Below, piece by piece: positions 63,022-64,000 of a stretch of DNA of 64,000 nucleotides (positions within the stretch are counted from its first letter, which is position 1; every line of letters starts with the position of its first letter). Where the stretch lies: assembly GCF_001598475.1 (NCBI RefSeq), contig NZ_BCZA01000005.1, positions 310,001-374,000 of the forward strand, given 5' to 3'. A program made the translations under genes and the position numbers. The DNA is from Pantoea agglomerans NBRC 102470 (GTDB taxonomy: Bacteria > Pseudomonadota > Gammaproteobacteria > Enterobacterales > Enterobacteriaceae). The notes under the pieces were generated by a model. It worked only from the letters and a program-made list of their open reading frames with translations. It was not told the DNA's origin and searched no databases.

Positions 63022-63204
63022 TTATTGGGATATCTTCGCTTAAAATTCAGTTGAAAACCTGAGCACAGACACATTCAGGAAGATCGCTCTTTACCCACAA
63101 TCCTGTCAGCCTCATTAATGACGACGCATATTACACTGTTAACGCCGCGCATAAAAGAATGGAACGTGGTGGAAGCGAAACAGATATCTGCGCGAGGCAG
63201 AACA

Positions 63205-63230
63205 GATAAAGGCCGCGGGATGCGCGGCCT
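63205..63230 (-). terminator. Terminator after rseC
   Basis: AGGCCGCG and CGCGGCCT pair around a 5-base loop, then TTTATC on the minus strand, ending the rpoE-rse operon. Confidence 0.75.
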
Positions 63231-63239
63231 GGACGTGCG

Positions 63240-63704
63240 TTACGCTTCGCTTTCAACACGCAGCGCATCGGGAGGCAGGGCGATGTTCAGAATGACCGGC
63301 TGAAAGGCTTCTCGATCGCCGAATTTCATTGAAACGCCTTTGGCGACAATAAAACCCCCGATGCCGCCCAGCAGCGCACCGCAGGCGGCGGCCAGATCGC
63401 TGCTGAACAGCGCCTGAAACAGCCCGGAAACCAGGAACAGGCCAAACAGCGGCGTCATGTAGACCAGCAACGCGGAACCCAGCAGGCTGCTCTCTTTGAT
63501 ACCAAGTTCGATCCGCTGCCCCGGCTGCAGCGGCTTGCTGCTGGCGATTTGCATCACGTGGGCATTCTTCGGACCGAGCTTATTCAGCATATGGCTGCCA
63601 CAGCCTTTACGCGCCTGGCAGCTGTTGCAGGAGGTTTTAGCTTCGGTGTGCAGCGTGGCGATGCCATCCTGCCATGCCACCACGGTGGCCCATTCTCTCA
63701 TCAT
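63240..63704 (-). CDS. rseC: SoxR-reducing system/sigma-E operon protein RseC
   Basis: A 154-residue inner membrane protein. An N-terminal cytosolic part has the Cys cluster CNSCQARKGCG (about 26-36); two helices follow (about 74-98 and 103-122). In E. coli RseC acts with the Rsx complex to keep SoxR reduced. The ATG at 63704 overlaps the rseB stop as ATGA; a second ATG follows directly. Confidence 0.94.
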   Translation of the reverse strand: MMREWATVVAWQDGIATLHTEAKTSCNSCQARKGCGSHMLNKLGPKNAHVMQIASSKPLQPGQRIELGIKESSLLGSALLVYMTPLFGLFLVSGLFQALFSSDLAAACGALLGGIGGFIVAKGVSMKFGDREAFQPVILNIALPPDALRVESEA

Positions 63705-64000
63705 TTTTGTGACCCCAGGTCGATGCTGTCCGCAATACGTTTTGCGGTCGAGGGCGGTAATTCGCCGATCACCGCTATTTCGTTATTATTGCGCACAACG
63801 GTCTGTACCGTACGACGCCCAGTGCGCAATGTCTGCGTTGTGCTGGTTTTATCGGCCGGCGTCACGTTGATCGCGAAACTAAACAGGCCATCACTGTAGA
63901 GCTTCGATTCCATATTTTTATTCAGACCGGGTAGCGTGCGGCGATTCTGCGACACCAGCGACATACCGGCAGGTATCCAGCCTGGCTGCCAGGTGAGCGT
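63701..64000 (-). CDS. rseB: Sigma-E regulatory protein RseB, C-terminal part, cut by the window end
   Basis: Ninety-nine codons of the 3' end, ending at TGA 63701. The visible part has LYSDGLFSFAINVTP and TVVRNNNEIAVIGELPP, typical of the MucB/RseB C-terminal domain that binds RseA and lipopolysaccharide or unfolded outer membrane proteins in the periplasm. The start lies beyond 64000. It overlaps rseC by 4 bp. Confidence 0.93.
   Translation of the reverse strand, partial: TLTWQPGWIPAGMSLVSQNRRTLPGLNKNMESKLYSDGLFSFAINVTPADKTSTTQTLRTGRRTVQTVVRNNNEIAVIGELPPSTAKRIADSIDLGSQK

Overview
The window reads as chromosomal DNA of a plant- or insect-associated member of the Enterobacterales, most likely Erwiniaceae and probably Pantoea. 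This is inferred from the close protein similarity to Escherichia coli K-12 of nearly every housekeeping gene, the K-12-like gene order over most of the window, and a few genes K-12 lacks: a protealysin-type metalloprotease with its inhibitor, a second-type membrane PQQ dehydrogenase, and a NicO/DUF1007 pair. I could not run a search, so the genus is an inference. I saw no rRNA, tRNA, CRISPR array, prophage or complete insertion sequence.

Layout. 1-1600: a cut-off small gene with a palindromic operator-like site, a YodC-family gene and a DUF3750 gene. 1644-6301: guaBA (GMP synthesis), divergent from xseA, with a PurR-like operator over the guaB promoter. 6260-8090: three tandem 167-bp repeats leading into a protealysin-emfourin operon. 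8136-10577: a membrane PQQ dehydrogenase. 10890-20848: the yfgJ-der-bamB-yfgM-hisS-ispG-rodZ-pilW-rlmN-ndk block (cell-envelope assembly, translation, isoprenoid and nucleotide metabolism). 21024-31386: pbpC-yfhM (peptidoglycan repair and protease trapping), sseA, sseB, pepB. 31548-34177: iscS, iscR, trmJ. 34310-40546: suhB, an unrecognised four-helix membrane protein, a NicO/DUF1007 metal-transport pair, csiE and hcaT. 40547-40987: a MITE-like palindromic element between two copies of one terminator. 40988-43753: divergent glyA and hmp. 43820-48073: glnB, the glrK-qseG-glrR system and the sRNA gene glmY that it controls. 48356-64000: purL, mltF, tadA, pgpC, yfhH, yfhL, acpS-pdxJ-recO-era-rnc-lepB, lepA, rseC and the end of rseB.

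Most notable observations. (1) The isc iron-sulfur operon is stripped to iscR-iscS: iscU, iscA, hscB, hscA, fdx and iscX, which lie between iscS and pepB in E. coli, are absent here. The remaining IscS lacks the last 18 residues, the part of the E. coli protein that contacts IscU, while three end-to-end IscR sites remain upstream. (2) The promoter, leader and start codon of the protealysin gene exist in three tandem copies; only the gene-proximal copy keeps a consensus Shine-Dalgarno sequence, and the two upstream copies encode 28-residue Cys-containing peptides. (3) A 182-bp element with perfect 17-bp terminal inverted repeats lies downstream of glyA. (4) The PQQ dehydrogenase keeps its catalytic residues but has Trp where E. 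coli Gcd has the substrate-binding His262. (5) The glmY locus can be read at base level: overlapping sigma-54 and sigma-70 promoters and two perfect GlrR boxes.

Shared regulation is visible: PurR-like operators sit at guaB, glyA and purL, linking purine and one-carbon supply across the window.
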